A stretch of DNA of 64,000 nucleotides from Serinibacter salmoneus (GCF_002563925.1 NZ_PDJD01000001.1:1742973-1806972); one strand, 5' to 3'; shown: positions 41,797 to 50,380, numbered from the stretch's first letter. Translations and numbers: made by a program. The notes: generated by a model not told the origin, from the letters alone.

Positions 41797-42699
41797 TCAC
41801 CCCTCGCCGGAGAAGCGCCCCACGGCACGCACCTGGGCCGCGAGGGTGGCGCCCATCCCCATGGGCCAGCGCTCCATCACATACTCGGTGGCCTCGTCCA
41901 CACTGAGTTGGCGCGTGGAGTTCCCGGTGCGCACCCACAGCTGCGTGGGTGCGCCCTTGGCGCGCAGGTACACCGGGCGCGGGGAGGAGCCGATGTCCAC
42001 CCGGCACACCGGGTGCATCACCTCCCCGGACGCCTCGAGGCCCGCTGAGGCCCCTGTCTCGGTGTCGGCCTCGCTCGCGGCCACCTGTTCGAAGCTCACC
42101 CGCACGCTCGCGGTGGCGTTCTGCCCCAGCGTCTTCTCCAGGTGATCGCGCAGCCACAGCTCGTAGCGGTCCAGGTCCGCCTGCTTCATCAGCGCCAGGT
42201 CCGCCTCCAGACCGAGCGCCCGACCGTCGTCGTCCACCCCGATCAGCAGGGTGCCGCCACCCGCGTTGAGGAAGGCGGCGATCGTCTTGGCGATCACCAT
42301 CTCCATCTTCTCGTCCCGCTTGCCGGTGTGCAGGTTCACCCGGGCGGTGGACTTGAACTCCACACCATCGGACTCCCCGCGCCGCAGGAGCTCCGCGACG
42401 CTCGCGCGTTCGGGCTGCTGCAGGTGCGCCACGAGCCACCCGTAGCCCGCGGTGAACGCGATGGACATCCCCAGCGAGAGCACCCACACCAGCGGTGAGC
42501 CCAGGTTCGGCGCGGGCGTGAGCTCGGCCAGGAGCATCCCCACGCTGGCGCCGACCATCGCCACCACGATCGAGGTGAAGAAGTTCAACCGGGCGCGGCG
42601 GCGCAACACCAGGCGCGCGATGGTCGCGAACACCCAGCCCATCACCAGGGCGAGCAGCGGCCCGAGCGCCACCACCCACAGCGGGACCTGACCGATCAT
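41797..42699 (-). CDS. Membrane protein with AlbA_2 (Schlafen-type) domain
   Basis: This 300-residue protein has three membrane segments in the first 90 residues, then an AlbA_2 putative nucleic-acid/ATP-binding domain: ESDGVEFKSTARVNL, KTIAAFLNAGGGTLLIGVDD and DGRALGLEADL are typical. Soluble AlbA_2 proteins are usually transcription factors or Schlafen-like nucleases. A membrane-anchored version attached to a tRNA-synthetase operon is unusual. The ATG lies four bases after the leuS stop, so co-translation is likely and it would share the leuS attenuator. Role unknown; RNA cleavage or binding at the membrane is a possibility. Confidence 0.8.
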   Translation of the reverse strand: MIGQVPLWVVALGPLLALVMGWVFATIARLVLRRRARLNFFTSIVVAMVGASVGMLLAELTPAPNLGSPLVWVLSLGMSIAFTAGYGWLVAHLQQPERASVAELLRRGESDGVEFKSTARVNLHTGKRDEKMEMVIAKTIAAFLNAGGGTLLIGVDDDGRALGLEADLALMKQADLDRYELWLRDHLEKTLGQNATASVRVSFEQVAASEADTETGASAGLEASGEVMHPVCRVDIGSSPRPVYLRAKGAPTQLWVRTGNSTRQLSVDEATEYVMERWPMGMGATLAAQVRAVGRFSGEG

Positions 42700-42703
42700 G
42701 GCG

Positions 42704-45634
42704 TCACGGCACGATGTTCACGAGGCCGGGGGCGCGCACGATCACCTTGCGCGGCTCGCCGTCCAGGAACTTCGCCACCGCCTCGCTCGCCAGAGCGGCG
42801 GCCTGCAGGTCGGCCTCGGAGATCGAGGGCGCCACCTGCAGCCGGTCGCGGACCTTGCCCTTGACCTGCACCACGCAGGTGACGGTGTCGTCCACCAGCA
42901 GGCTCTCGTCGGTGACCACCGGGAACGGCTCGTGCGCCAGGCTCTCGGTGTGCCCCAGGCGCGACCACAGTTCCTCCGCGATGTGCGGGGCCACGGGCGC
43001 CGTCATCAGCACCAGCGGCTCCACCGCCTCGCGGGGGGCCGCACTCAGCCCGGTCAGGTGGTTGACCAGCACGATCAGCTTTGCGATCGCGGTGTTCGGG
43101 CGCATCCCGTCGTACTCGGCGGTCACATCCGCGATGGCGCGCGCCACCTGGCGCTGGGTCTCCTTGTCCGCGGGGTCCTCGGAGACCACCAGCGCGCCGG
43201 AGTCCTCGTCCACCACCAGGCGCCACAGCCGCTGCAGGAATCGCTGCGAGCCGACCACGGCGCGGGTGTCCCACGGCCGGGACTGGTCCAGCGGCCCCAT
43301 CGACATCTCATACACCCGGAAGGTGTCCGCGCCGTAGGAGGCGTACATGTCATCGGGCGTCACCATGTTCTTCAGCGACTTGCCCATCTTCCCGTACTCG
43401 CGCTTCACCACCTCGCCGTTCCAGCGGTAGGTGGCTTCGCCGTCGACCACCTCCTCGACGACCTCCTCCGCGGGCACGTACACGCCGCGCGCGTCGGTGT
43501 AGGCGTAGGCCTGGATGTAGCCCTGGTTGAACAGCGTGCGGAACGGCTCGGCGCTGGAGACGTGCCCCAGGTCGAACAGCACCTTGTGCCAGAACCGGGA
43601 GTACAGCAGGTGCAGCACCGCGTGCTCCACCCCGCCCACGTACAGGTCCACCCCACCGGTGGTGCCGCGGCTGCCGTCGATCCGCGGCCCCATCCAGTAC
43701 TGCTCCAACGCCGGGTCCACCGGGGCGGAGTCGTTGGTCGGGTCCAGGTAGCGCAGGTAGTACCAGCAGGAGCCGGCCCAGTTCGGCATCGTGTTGGTGT
43801 CGCGGCGGTAGGTCTTGGGCCCCTCGCCTAGGTCCAGGGTGACCTCCACCCAGTCCCCGGCGCGGGAGAGCGGCGACTCCGGCTCGGATGCCGCGTCGTC
43901 CTCGGCGAAGGTGCGCGGGGAGAAGTCCGGGACCTCGGGCAGGTCCACCGGCAGCATCGACTCGGGCAGCGCGATCACGCGGCCGTCGGCGTCGTAGACC
44001 ACCGGGAACGGCTCGCCCCAGTAGCGCTGGCGGCTGAAGAGCCAGTCCCGCAGCCGGTAGGTGGTGGTGCCGGTGCCGAAGCCCTTGGCCTCCAGCCACT
44101 GGATGATGGCGTGCTTGGCCTCGGCCACGGCCAGCCCGTCGAGGCTGATCTCCTCGTTGCCCGAGTTGACCGCCACGCCGTCGCCGGTCCACGCCTGGGA
44201 GGCGACGCCGTCGTCCGATCCGGACACGACCTCCCGGATGGGCAGCTCGAAGGCGGTCGCGAAGGCGTGGTCGCGCTCGTCGTGGCCGGGCACGGCCATG
44301 ATCGCGCCGGTGCCGTAGCCCATCAGCACATAGTCGGCCACGAACACCGGCAGCGCCTCGCCGTTGACGGGGTTGGTGGCGTAGCCACCGGTGAACACGC
44401 CCGTCTTGGCGCCGGCGTCCGCCTGGCGCTCCTCGGGGGTCTTGGCCTTGGCGGCCGCCACGTAGGCACGCACCGCCTCCGACGGCGTGGCCTCACCCCC
44501 GGTCCAGGCGGCCGGCACCTGCTGGGGCCAGGTGGGCTCGGTGGCCAGGATCTCCTCGACCAGGGGGTGCTCGGGTGCCAGCACCACGTAGGTGGCGCCG
44601 AACAGGGTGTCGGGGCGGGTGGTGAAGACGCTCAGGTCCTGCGGGCCCGTGGCGGTGGGCACCCGGAAGTGCACGTGGGCGCCCTCGGAGCGGCCGATCC
44701 AGTGCCGCTGCATCTGGCGGACCTTCTCCGGCCAGTCCACCCGGTCCAGGTCGGCCACCAGGCGGTCGGCGTAGGCGGTGATGCGCATCATCCACTGGCG
44801 CAGGTTGCGCTTGTAGACCGGGAAGTTGCCGCGCTCGGAGCGGCCCTCGGCGGTGACCTCCTCGTTGGCCAGCACCGTGCCGAGTCCGGGACACCAGTTC
44901 ACCGGCACATCCGCCACGAACGCCAGGCGGTAGTCCGCCAGCACGTCCTCGCGGGCGGCCGGGCTCAGGTCCGCCCACGCCGCGCCGCCGGGAACGGGGC
45001 GGGAACCGTCCTGGAACTGCGCGATCAGCGTGTCGATGGGGCGGGCGGCGCCGGTGGAGCCGTCCGGTGCGGTGGCCTCCGGGTCGAACCAGGAGTTGAA
45101 GATCTGCAGGAAGATCCACTGCGTCCAGCGCACGAACTCCGGGTCCGTGGTGGCGAAGGATCGCGCGTCGTCGTGCGCCAGTCCCAGGCGGCGCAGCTGA
45201 CGCTGCATCACCGCGATGTTCTCCTCCGTGGTGATCTTCGGGTGCTGCCCGGTCTGCACGGCGTACTGCTCCGCCGGCAGGCCGAAGGCGTCATACCCCA
45301 GGGCGTGCAGCACGTTCTTGCCGCGCATCCGCTCGAAGCGGCCCATCACGTCGGTGGCGATGTACCCCAGCGGGTGCCCCACGTGCAGCCCCTTGCCGGA
45401 GGGGTAGGGGAACATGTCCATCACAAAGTAAGAGTCAGGCGCGTGCTCCGTGTCGGTGCCCTCCACCTCGCCGCCGGCCGCGGCGTCGCTGGTCAGGTCG
45501 GGGTTGGGGGCGCGGAACGTGCCGAGCTCGGCCCACCGCTCCTGCCAGGCCAGTTCGATCGTGTTCGCCAGCGCGGGCGTGTAGCGGTGCGGCGGCACGT
45601 CGGCGGGCGTGGTGGCGGTCGTGGTCTCGGTCAT
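42704..45634 (-). CDS. leuS: Leucyl-tRNA synthetase
   Basis: LeuS charges tRNA-Leu and proofreads mischarged tRNA. The 976-residue class I enzyme has the HIGH-type motif in [17 protein letters not shown] (about 74-90), the CP1 editing domain (with [20 protein letters not shown]), and the KMSKS-type motif as KMGKSLKN (about 751-758). The ATG has AAGGAAAG seven bases upstream. A leader peptide with two leucine codons and an intrinsic terminator precede it (separate entries), so transcription should rise when Leu-tRNA is scarce. The AlbA_2 membrane protein follows four bases downstream. Confidence 0.97.
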   Translation of the reverse strand: MTETTTATTPADVPPHRYTPALANTIELAWQERWAELGTFRAPNPDLTSDAAAGGEVEGTDTEHAPDSYFVMDMFPYPSGKGLHVGHPLGYIATDVMGRFERMRGKNVLHALGYDAFGLPAEQYAVQTGQHPKITTEENIAVMQRQLRRLGLAHDDARSFATTDPEFVRWTQWIFLQIFNSWFDPEATAPDGSTGAARPIDTLIAQFQDGSRPVPGGAAWADLSPAAREDVLADYRLAFVADVPVNWCPGLGTVLANEEVTAEGRSERGNFPVYKRNLRQWMMRITAYADRLVADLDRVDWPEKVRQMQRHWIGRSEGAHVHFRVPTATGPQDLSVFTTRPDTLFGATYVVLAPEHPLVEEILATEPTWPQQVPAAWTGGEATPSEAVRAYVAAAKAKTPEERQADAGAKTGVFTGGYATNPVNGEALPVFVADYVLMGYGTGAIMAVPGHDERDHAFATAFELPIREVVSGSDDGVASQAWTGDGVAVNSGNEEISLDGLAVAEAKHAIIQWLEAKGFGTGTTTYRLRDWLFSRQRYWGEPFPVVYDADGRVIALPESMLPVDLPEVPDFSPRTFAEDDAASEPESPLSRAGDWVEVTLDLGEGPKTYRRDTNTMPNWAGSCWYYLRYLDPTNDSAPVDPALEQYWMGPRIDGSRGTTGGVDLYVGGVEHAVLHLLYSRFWHKVLFDLGHVSSAEPFRTLFNQGYIQAYAYTDARGVYVPAEEVVEEVVDGEATYRWNGEVVKREYGKMGKSLKNMVTPDDMYASYGADTFRVYEMSMGPLDQSRPWDTRAVVGSQRFLQRLWRLVVDEDSGALVVSEDPADKETQRQVARAIADVTAEYDGMRPNTAIAKLIVLVNHLTGLSAAPREAVEPLVLMTAPVAPHIAEELWSRLGHTESLAHEPFPVVTDESLLVDDTVTCVVQVKGKVRDRLQVAPSISEADLQAAALASEAVAKFLDGEPRKVIVRAPGLVNIVP

Positions 45635-45683
45635 CCTGACTTTCCTTCACGTGAGTTGCTAGGTCGTCGTCGGCTCGGACATG

Positions 45684-45709
45684 AAAAAGACCTCCCGCCG
45701 GGGAGGTCT
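45684..45709 (-). terminator. leuS attenuator terminator
   Basis: Read leftward, a 9-bp stem (AGACCTCCC, 45701-45709, with 45688-45696) with a 4-base loop is followed by five U (45684-45688). It lies 50 bases before the leuS start, so readthrough is needed for expression. It is one of very few true U-tract terminators in this GC-rich window. Confidence 0.88.
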
Positions 45710-45742
45710 GCCGCGCCGACAGGCCGCACGGGCCCGCTGATG

Positions 45743-45778
45743 TCAGCGCGGCCCGGTAAGCAACTCCTGGTGGCTCAT
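45743..45778 (-). CDS. leuS leader peptide, 11 residues with Leu-Leu
   Basis: The ATG at 45778 opens MSHQELLTGPR and stops with TGA at 45743. Two adjacent leucine codons (TTG, CTT) are both uncommon in this genome. Downstream, GGGCC-CGCTGA can pair with TCAGCG-GGCCC across its stop codon as a pause hairpin, followed by the terminator. Stalling at Leu codons would disturb that hairpin. TAGGCT (45785-45790) six bases upstream makes the leader mRNA start at this ATG. Attenuators before leuS are known in some Streptomyces. Confidence 0.82.
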   Translation of the reverse strand: MSHQELLTGPR

Positions 45779-45790
45779 GGCGTCAGCCTA
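45779..45790 (-). promoter_or_regulatory. Leaderless -10 element of the leuS leader
   Basis: TAGGCT (45785-45790, minus strand) with six bases to the leader-peptide ATG at 45778. Confidence 0.65.
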
Positions 45791-45832
45791 CTCCCCCCAA
45801 CGAGCGGGGACCTGCGCGGCCCCGGCGCTCGA

Positions 45833-46282
45833 TCAGCCCTCGCGGCGCGGACCCGCCGCGCGCACCCGGGCCAATAGCGAGCGCAACACCCGCAGTTCGG
45901 CCTCGGACAGGTCCGCTGACATGACCCGATGGATCGAGCGCACGTGCCGCCGTCCGATCTCCCGTTGCAACGCCTGTCCCTCGCCGGTCAGGGTCACCAT
46001 CACCGCACGCCCGTCGGTGGCGCTGGGCCCGCGCTGCACCAGCCCCCGGCGCTCCAGACGCTCCACCAACCGGGACATGCTCGGCTGCGGCAGGTACGTC
46101 TCCTCGGCCAGCGCCCCGAGCCGGCATCCGGTGTGCGGTCCCTCGGCGAGCGCGCGCAGCACGTCGTACTCGCGCGGCGAGAGGTCGCCGAAGTCACCGG
46201 CCGCCTCGAACGCGTGCATCAGTGCCGAGGATGTGCGCAGCACCTCCCGCCATGCCTGCGTGCTGGCGCGCAGACTCACCAT
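45833..46282 (-). CDS. MarR-family transcriptional regulator
   Basis: This 149-residue regulator has the MarR winged-helix core: LSPREYDVLRALAEGPH, LGALAEETYLPQPSMSRLVERLE (recognition helix about 65-80) and the wing with GPSATDGRAVMVTLTGEG. MarR proteins bind short palindromes and release on binding small ligands or oxidation. GGAGG lies seven bases before the ATG. It is divergent from dps, with a 14-bp palindrome (46314-46327) between them, so it may control itself and dps. No cysteine suited to oxidation sensing stands out. Confidence 0.9.
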   Translation of the reverse strand: MVSLRASTQAWREVLRTSSALMHAFEAAGDFGDLSPREYDVLRALAEGPHTGCRLGALAEETYLPQPSMSRLVERLERRGLVQRGPSATDGRAVMVTLTGEGQALQREIGRRHVRSIHRVMSADLSEAELRVLRSLLARVRAAGPRREG

Positions 46283-46313
46283 GGGCGACCTCCCGGACCA
46301 TCCGCGCCGAACT

Positions 46314-46327
46314 CATGCAGATGCATG
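46314..46327. promoter_or_regulatory. Palindrome CATGCA-N2-TGCATG in the marR-dps gap
   Basis: CATGCA (46314-46319) and TGCATG (46322-46327) are separated by two bases, in the 117-bp gap between the divergent genes. The size suits a MarR operator. A dps -10 candidate is TAGTGT (46365-46370). Confidence 0.55.
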
Positions 46328-46399
46328 GTGCGTGGAACACCCAGCGTGCCACAGTGGTTGGACGTAGTGTCCCCACCCGACCACGACCAAGGAGTGATC

Positions 46400-46843
46400 A
46401 TGGCGAACGAAGCCCCCGAGATCGTCAAGGCCAGTCTGCAGCAGGCACTCGTGGACCTCATCGACCTGTCCCTGCAGGCCAAGCAGGCGCACTGGAACGT
46501 GTACGGCCCCCAGTTCCGTTCCGTCCACCTGCAGCTGGACGAGGTGACGGACATGGTCCGCGCCTTCTCCGACGACGTCGCCGAGCGGCTGGTCGCCGTG
46601 GGCGGACAGCCGGACGGCCGCGCCGCCACCGTGCTCGCCGACTCCGCGGTGGAGCAGTACGAGTCCGGCCCGGTCTCCTCCGACAAGGTGATCATGCAGC
46701 TCGAGTCGCGCTTGTCGGCGACCGCCGACCGGATCCGCGGCGAGTTGCCCGAGCTCGAGGCCGACATGCCGAGCCAGGACCTGCTCACCTCCGTGGCCTT
46801 CGGCTTGGAGAAGCAGGCGTGGATGTTCCGCGCCTCCCACTGA
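46400..46843 (+). CDS. dps: Dps-family DNA-protecting ferritin
   Basis: Dps forms a 12-subunit shell that oxidises and stores iron and protects DNA from peroxide. The 147-residue protein has the inter-subunit ferroxidase ligands in LQAKQAHWNVYGPQF (His, about 32) and HLQLDEVTDMV (Asp/Glu, about 47-48) and ends MFRASH. The N-terminus is short with few lysines, so DNA binding may be weak. AAGGAG lies six bases before the ATG. The divergent MarR-type regulator is the likely controller. A strong terminator follows. Confidence 0.93.
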   Translation: MANEAPEIVKASLQQALVDLIDLSLQAKQAHWNVYGPQFRSVHLQLDEVTDMVRAFSDDVAERLVAVGGQPDGRAATVLADSAVEQYESGPVSSDKVIMQLESRLSATADRIRGELPELEADMPSQDLLTSVAFGLEKQAWMFRASH

Positions 46844-46869
46844 GATCCGGCCGCTGAGGGTCCGACGCC

Positions 46870-46905
46870 GAGGGGCGGGTGACGCGTGTGCGTCGCCCGC
46901 CCCTC
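46870..46905 (+). terminator. dps terminator
   Basis: A 16-bp stem with one G-T pair (46870-46885, GAGGGGCGGGTGACGC, with 46890-46905) and a 4-base loop, 26 bases after the dps stop. Confidence 0.88.
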
Positions 46906-46943
46906 GCGCTCGGGAGGCATGCGCTGGGCCGCAGAACCCTCGT

Positions 46944-47075
46944 GCGGTACCTGCAGAACCACCTCGCGGTACCTGCAGAACCACCTCGCGGTACCTGCAG
47001 AACCACCTCGCGGCACCTGCAGAACCACCTCGCGGCACCTGCAGAAATGCCTCGCGGTACCTGCAGAAATGCCTC
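46944..47075. repeat. 22-bp tandem repeat, six copies
   Basis: Six head-to-tail copies of a 22-bp unit (GCGGTACCTGCAGAACC plus ACCTC) run without spacers. Variation is confined to T/C at base 5 (copies 4 and 5) and AATG for ACCA in copies 5 and 6. A partial copy precedes it (46931-46943) and GCGG follows. Each unit carries overlapping GGTACC and CTGCAG. It lies between the convergent ends of dps and the metallophosphoesterase. Confidence 0.93.
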
Positions 47076-47083
47076 GCGGAGGG

Positions 47084-48757
47084 TCAGTCGCTGGCGCGGG
47101 CGGAGAGGTCAGCCACCACGGGCTGCGTCGGCATCGCGGGGAACGTCTCCCACTCCCCCAGCGCGGCGGCGCCGTCGGGCGTCATGCGCACCTCGCGCAG
47201 CGCCACCGGGCGCTTGTTCGCGCGGTCGTAGCGCAGCACCGTCGCCGTCGCGTCCGCCTGCAGCGGCCCGATCGGGATGATCCCGGCGGCCGCACCCCCG
47301 CTGGACGGTGTCACGTACAGCAGGCCCAGCCCCTCCTGCACCGGTCCCACCCGACGGTGCAGGTGCCCGGTGAGTTCCAGCACCACGCATCCCGAGGGCA
47401 TCACCCGCGCCCCCACGAACGGGTCGTGGATCGCGAGGATGTCCACCCAGCCCTCCCGGTCCGCGGACAGCGCCCAGGGCGTCCCGGGCTCCGCCACGCC
47501 GGCACACGCGGCGCCCTCCAGCCCCTGGGCGAGCTCCTCCCGCGTGGTGTAGTCCCGATACCCGAGGGTCACCGACGTCAGGCGCGGGTCGCGGTCCCCG
47601 AGGATGCGCAGGCCCGCCACCTCGATCACCCCGCCGTCCAGCACCTGCCACCCCCGCGCGGCCTCCTGCTCACCGGTGGTGGTGGAGTCGTGGTTCCCGT
47701 CCGCCACCACCACCGGCACCTCGGTGAGGTGGTCGGCGAGCGCGTCCACGCAGACCGCCTCCACGGACGAGCCACCCATCGTGGTGTCGCCCAGGTTGAG
47801 CACCACCTCGGCGCCCGATTCGCGCGCCATCGCCGCGTACACCGGTCCCATCCCGATGTTGCAGTGGTTGTCGGAGATCAGCAGCACCGTGGCCACATCC
47901 GGCACCTGGGACAGGGTGGGCCGCGGGAACACCCCGGGCGGCGCGCTCGGCCGGCTCGGCGCCAGGGCGGTGTCCTGCTGGAACGCGGTCACGACGGCGT
48001 CGCGCAGGTCGGCGTAGAAGGTCTCGTTGTCCTCGATCGCCTCCTGCGCGAGTCCGCCGTAGTTCTCCACCAGGCCCGCCAGCCGCCCGGTCAGGCGCAC
48101 TGAGGAGAGCTCGGGCGCGATCGAGGCGAGGACCGCCGACGGCGTCCCCTGGTCGGCCTGGCGCTGCGTTAGCCCCACGGCCGGGACCAGGGCGAGGCTG
48201 ACGACGGCGAGGCTCGCCGTGGCCACCGCGAGCCGGCCCTCGGCTGGGCGCCGAGGGGTGGGCAGCGCCGTCGAACGCCTGCGGGTCAGGAACAGCCAGA
48301 GCGCGGCCGCCGCCAGCAGGAGGGACCAGATCAGCACGGTGCGTGCCGTCAGTGCCGTGCCGAGCGCCCAGGCGGCGCGCTCCAGGGTGGCGCCCGGTTG
48401 GGAGAAGAACGCGGCGTAGGCGGCCACGTCCGCGTCCAGGCCGGCCAGCGGGGAGTCCACGGCGGACAGGCCCGCCGGGATCTCGCCCACGTCCGCCCAG
48501 ACTCCCAACGGCCAGGGCGCCGGGGAGTCCAGCACGAGGCGACCCAGCGGCCCCAGATCCACGGTGATCGCGTGGTCCGCGCTCAGGTGCAGGTCCACCA
48601 CGTGCGGCCCCAGCGAGGCGCGCGCGGTGGTCGTCGCGATCGAGGCGATCAGGGCCACCACGCCCAGGGAGAGCACGATCCCCGCCGCGCGCGTGAGGCG
48701 GGGGATCCACCGGCGAACCAGGGGCTGAACCCTCTCGATCACCTGCACGCGCCGCAT
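47084..48757 (-). CDS. Membrane-bound calcineurin-like metallophosphoesterase
   Basis: This 557-residue protein has a membrane segment near 22-45, an extracytoplasmic loop, a second membrane segment near 140-158 and a third near 178-196. An outward-facing metallophosphoesterase domain follows (about 285-520). Its motifs are LLISDNHCNIGMG, LNLGDTTMGG, VADGNHDS, LAIHDPF and TGHLHRR, covering the usual two-metal ligand set. The first motif reads D-N-H rather than D-x-H at the usual spacing for most members. Substrate unknown. TAGGAT six bases before the ATG makes it probably leaderless. It is divergent from the CNNM genes. Confidence 0.87.
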   Translation of the reverse strand: MRRVQVIERVQPLVRRWIPRLTRAAGIVLSLGVVALIASIATTTARASLGPHVVDLHLSADHAITVDLGPLGRLVLDSPAPWPLGVWADVGEIPAGLSAVDSPLAGLDADVAAYAAFFSQPGATLERAAWALGTALTARTVLIWSLLLAAAALWLFLTRRRSTALPTPRRPAEGRLAVATASLAVVSLALVPAVGLTQRQADQGTPSAVLASIAPELSSVRLTGRLAGLVENYGGLAQEAIEDNETFYADLRDAVVTAFQQDTALAPSRPSAPPGVFPRPTLSQVPDVATVLLISDNHCNIGMGPVYAAMARESGAEVVLNLGDTTMGGSSVEAVCVDALADHLTEVPVVVADGNHDSTTTGEQEAARGWQVLDGGVIEVAGLRILGDRDPRLTSVTLGYRDYTTREELAQGLEGAACAGVAEPGTPWALSADREGWVDILAIHDPFVGARVMPSGCVVLELTGHLHRRVGPVQEGLGLLYVTPSSGGAAAGIIPIGPLQADATATVLRYDRANKRPVALREVRMTPDGAAALGEWETFPAMPTQPVVADLSARASD

Positions 48758-48769
48758 TGCCCTATCCTA
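48758..48769. promoter_or_regulatory. Overlapping divergent -10 elements
   Basis: TAGGAT on the minus strand (48764-48769) serves the metallophosphoesterase at 48757 (leaderless). TATCCT on the plus strand (48763-48768) is a -10 candidate for the CNNM leader ORF, giving a start near 48775. The two promoters occupy the same bases, so they should compete. Confidence 0.55.
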
Positions 48770-48818
48770 GGGAAATCTCGGGGCGATCCCTGCCCTGACA
48801 GACCTTCGGACGGAGACG

Positions 48819-48938
48819 ATGAGCGCCTGTAGCGCCGGCGACCATTCCCCCACCCCGCATCTCCTGGACGCCCTGCCGGACGACGAACCGGAGGGCGATA
48901 GTCCGAGGCCTCTCCCCGATCGGGGTGAGGCTGCGTGA
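48819..48938 (+). CDS. Candidate upstream leader ORF of the CNNM operon, 39 residues
   Basis: The ATG at 48819 has GGAG three bases upstream and opens 39 codons ending in TGA (48936-48938), which overlaps the CNNM GTG start as GTGA. The peptide is acidic and proline-rich in its second half (LLDALPDDEPEGDSPRPLPD). Its 3' end runs through a hairpin (48909-48930) that holds the Shine-Dalgarno of the CNNM gene, so its translation would expose that site. Acidic/proline stretches make ribosomes unstable at low magnesium in enterobacterial leader peptides. A regulatory leader is therefore suggested. It could be a chance frame. Confidence 0.5.
   Translation: MSACSAGDHSPTPHLLDALPDDEPEGDSPRPLPDRGEAA
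48909..48930 (+). promoter_or_regulatory. Hairpin hiding the CNNM Shine-Dalgarno
   Basis: CCTCTCCCCGA (48909-48919) and TCGGGGTGAGG (48920-48930) are complementary except for one T-T mismatch. The right arm is the ribosome site GGGGTGAGG of the gene starting at 48935. A small loop must open at the centre. Confidence 0.65.
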
Positions 48939-50380
48939 CCGAGATCCTTCTCCTCCTCCTGGCGATGATCCTCGTCGTCGTGTGCGGCGCGTTCGTGGCC
49001 GCGGAGTTCTCCTTCATCACCGTGGGCCGCGCCCAGGTGGACGAGGCGGTCGCCGCCGGTGACCGCCGCGCGCCCGGCGTCCAGCGGGCGCTGCGCACCC
49101 TGTCCACCCAACTCTCCGGGGCCCAGGTCGGCATCACCATCACCAACCTGGCGATCGGCTACCTCGCCCAGCCCGCGATCGCGGACCTGGTGCGGCCGCT
49201 GCTGCAGGACCTCGGGATGCCTGCGGCGAGCATCACCGCCACCTCGGTGACGATCGGCCTGCTGGTCGCCACCATCGTGACGATGGTCTTCGGCGAACTG
49301 GTCCCGAAGAATCTCGCGATCGCCCGGCCGCTGGGCACCGCGAAGACCGTGGCCGGGTTCCAGCGCGGCTTCACCAAGTCCATGGCCTGGCCGATCCGGT
49401 TCTTCAACGGCACCGCGAACCGGCTGCTGCGCGCCGTGGGCATCGAACCGCAGGAGGAACTGGCCTCCGCCCGCTCCGCGGAGGAGCTCAGCGCCCTGGT
49501 GCGGCACTCCGCGAAGCAGGGCACGCTCGCGGTGGACACCGCCGAGCTCGTGGAGCGCTCGCTCGCCTTCGGCGACCGACGCGCCCGCGACGCGATGACC
49601 CCGCGCAGCCGGATGATCGCGCTGGAGCCGGAGGACACGGTCGCCGAGCTGATCGCACGCGCCTCCTCCTCCGGTCACTCGCGCTTCCCCGTGCTGCACG
49701 CCCACGAGGACGAGGAGGGCCACACCGAGGAGGAGGTCGCCGGGATCGCCCACGTCCGCCGTGCCCTGGCGGTGCCCTTCGAGCAGCGCGGCACCACCAC
49801 CCTGCAGGATCTGCTCAAGCCTGCGATCCTGCGCCCGGACAGCGTCCCCCTGGACGACCTCATGGACGACCTGCGCGCCGGTGGGTTGCAGATGGCGGTG
49901 CTGATCGACGAGTTCGACTCGATCGCCGGCCTGGTCACGCTCGAGGACCTGGTGGAGGAGATCGTGGGTGAGGTGCGTGACGAGCACGACGCCGACGAAC
50001 ACGCCCCCCTGGCCGGGACCGACGGCAGTTGGACCCTGCCGGGTCTGATGCGCACCGACGAGGCCGCGGAGGTCCTGGAGGTCGCCGTCCCGGAGGACGA
50101 GGCCTGGGAGACCCTCGGCGGCCTGGTCACCGCGACCCTGGAGCACTTCCCGCAGGTGGGTGAGGAGGTCCTGGTGGCCACCGACCACGTGCCGGGTGAG
50201 GACGAGCGCACCCTGCGGATGGAGGTCGTGGAACTCGACGGCCGCCGCGTGGACCTCGTCCGGGTGGAGATCCTCGCCGAGGACGACCCACGCTCGCTGC
50301 AGCGCAAGCCGGGCGAGCGCGAGGACCACGATGACCGGCACGCCGATGAGGCCGAGGGCGAGAGGGCGAGCGACCGATGA
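48935..50380 (+). CDS. CNNM/CBS-domain transporter with CorC/HlyC domain
   Basis: This 481-residue protein belongs to the hemolysin C/CorC/CNNM family, whose studied members move magnesium out of the cell. The CNNM membrane domain (about 1-190) has three or so segments and the stretch AAEFSFITVGRAQVDEAV, with SGAQVGITITNLAIGYL. Two CBS domains (about 205-345), including MTPRSRMIALEPEDTV and VLIDEFDSIAGLVTLEDLVEEIVGE, bind nucleotides. A CorC_HlyC domain (about 365-455) follows. The GTG start is defined by GGGGTGAGG upstream, which lies in a hairpin, and overlaps the leader ORF. The second CNNM gene overlaps its stop by four bases. Confidence 0.92.
   Translation: MTEILLLLLAMILVVVCGAFVAAEFSFITVGRAQVDEAVAAGDRRAPGVQRALRTLSTQLSGAQVGITITNLAIGYLAQPAIADLVRPLLQDLGMPAASITATSVTIGLLVATIVTMVFGELVPKNLAIARPLGTAKTVAGFQRGFTKSMAWPIRFFNGTANRLLRAVGIEPQEELASARSAEELSALVRHSAKQGTLAVDTAELVERSLAFGDRRARDAMTPRSRMIALEPEDTVAELIARASSSGHSRFPVLHAHEDEEGHTEEEVAGIAHVRRALAVPFEQRGTTTLQDLLKPAILRPDSVPLDDLMDDLRAGGLQMAVLIDEFDSIAGLVTLEDLVEEIVGEVRDEHDADEHAPLAGTDGSWTLPGLMRTDEAAEVLEVAVPEDEAWETLGGLVTATLEHFPQVGEEVLVATDHVPGEDERTLRMEVVELDGRRVDLVRVEILAEDDPRSLQRKPGEREDHDDRHADEAEGERASDR

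Noticed and set aside
46944-47075. CRISPR array
   Set aside because: The units are head-to-tail with no spacers, and no cas genes are nearby. It is a plain tandem repeat.
48921-48938. M-box magnesium riboswitch upstream of the CNNM genes
   Set aside because: Only GGTGAGG resembles the M-box; it is the ribosome site itself and none of the later conserved segments is present.
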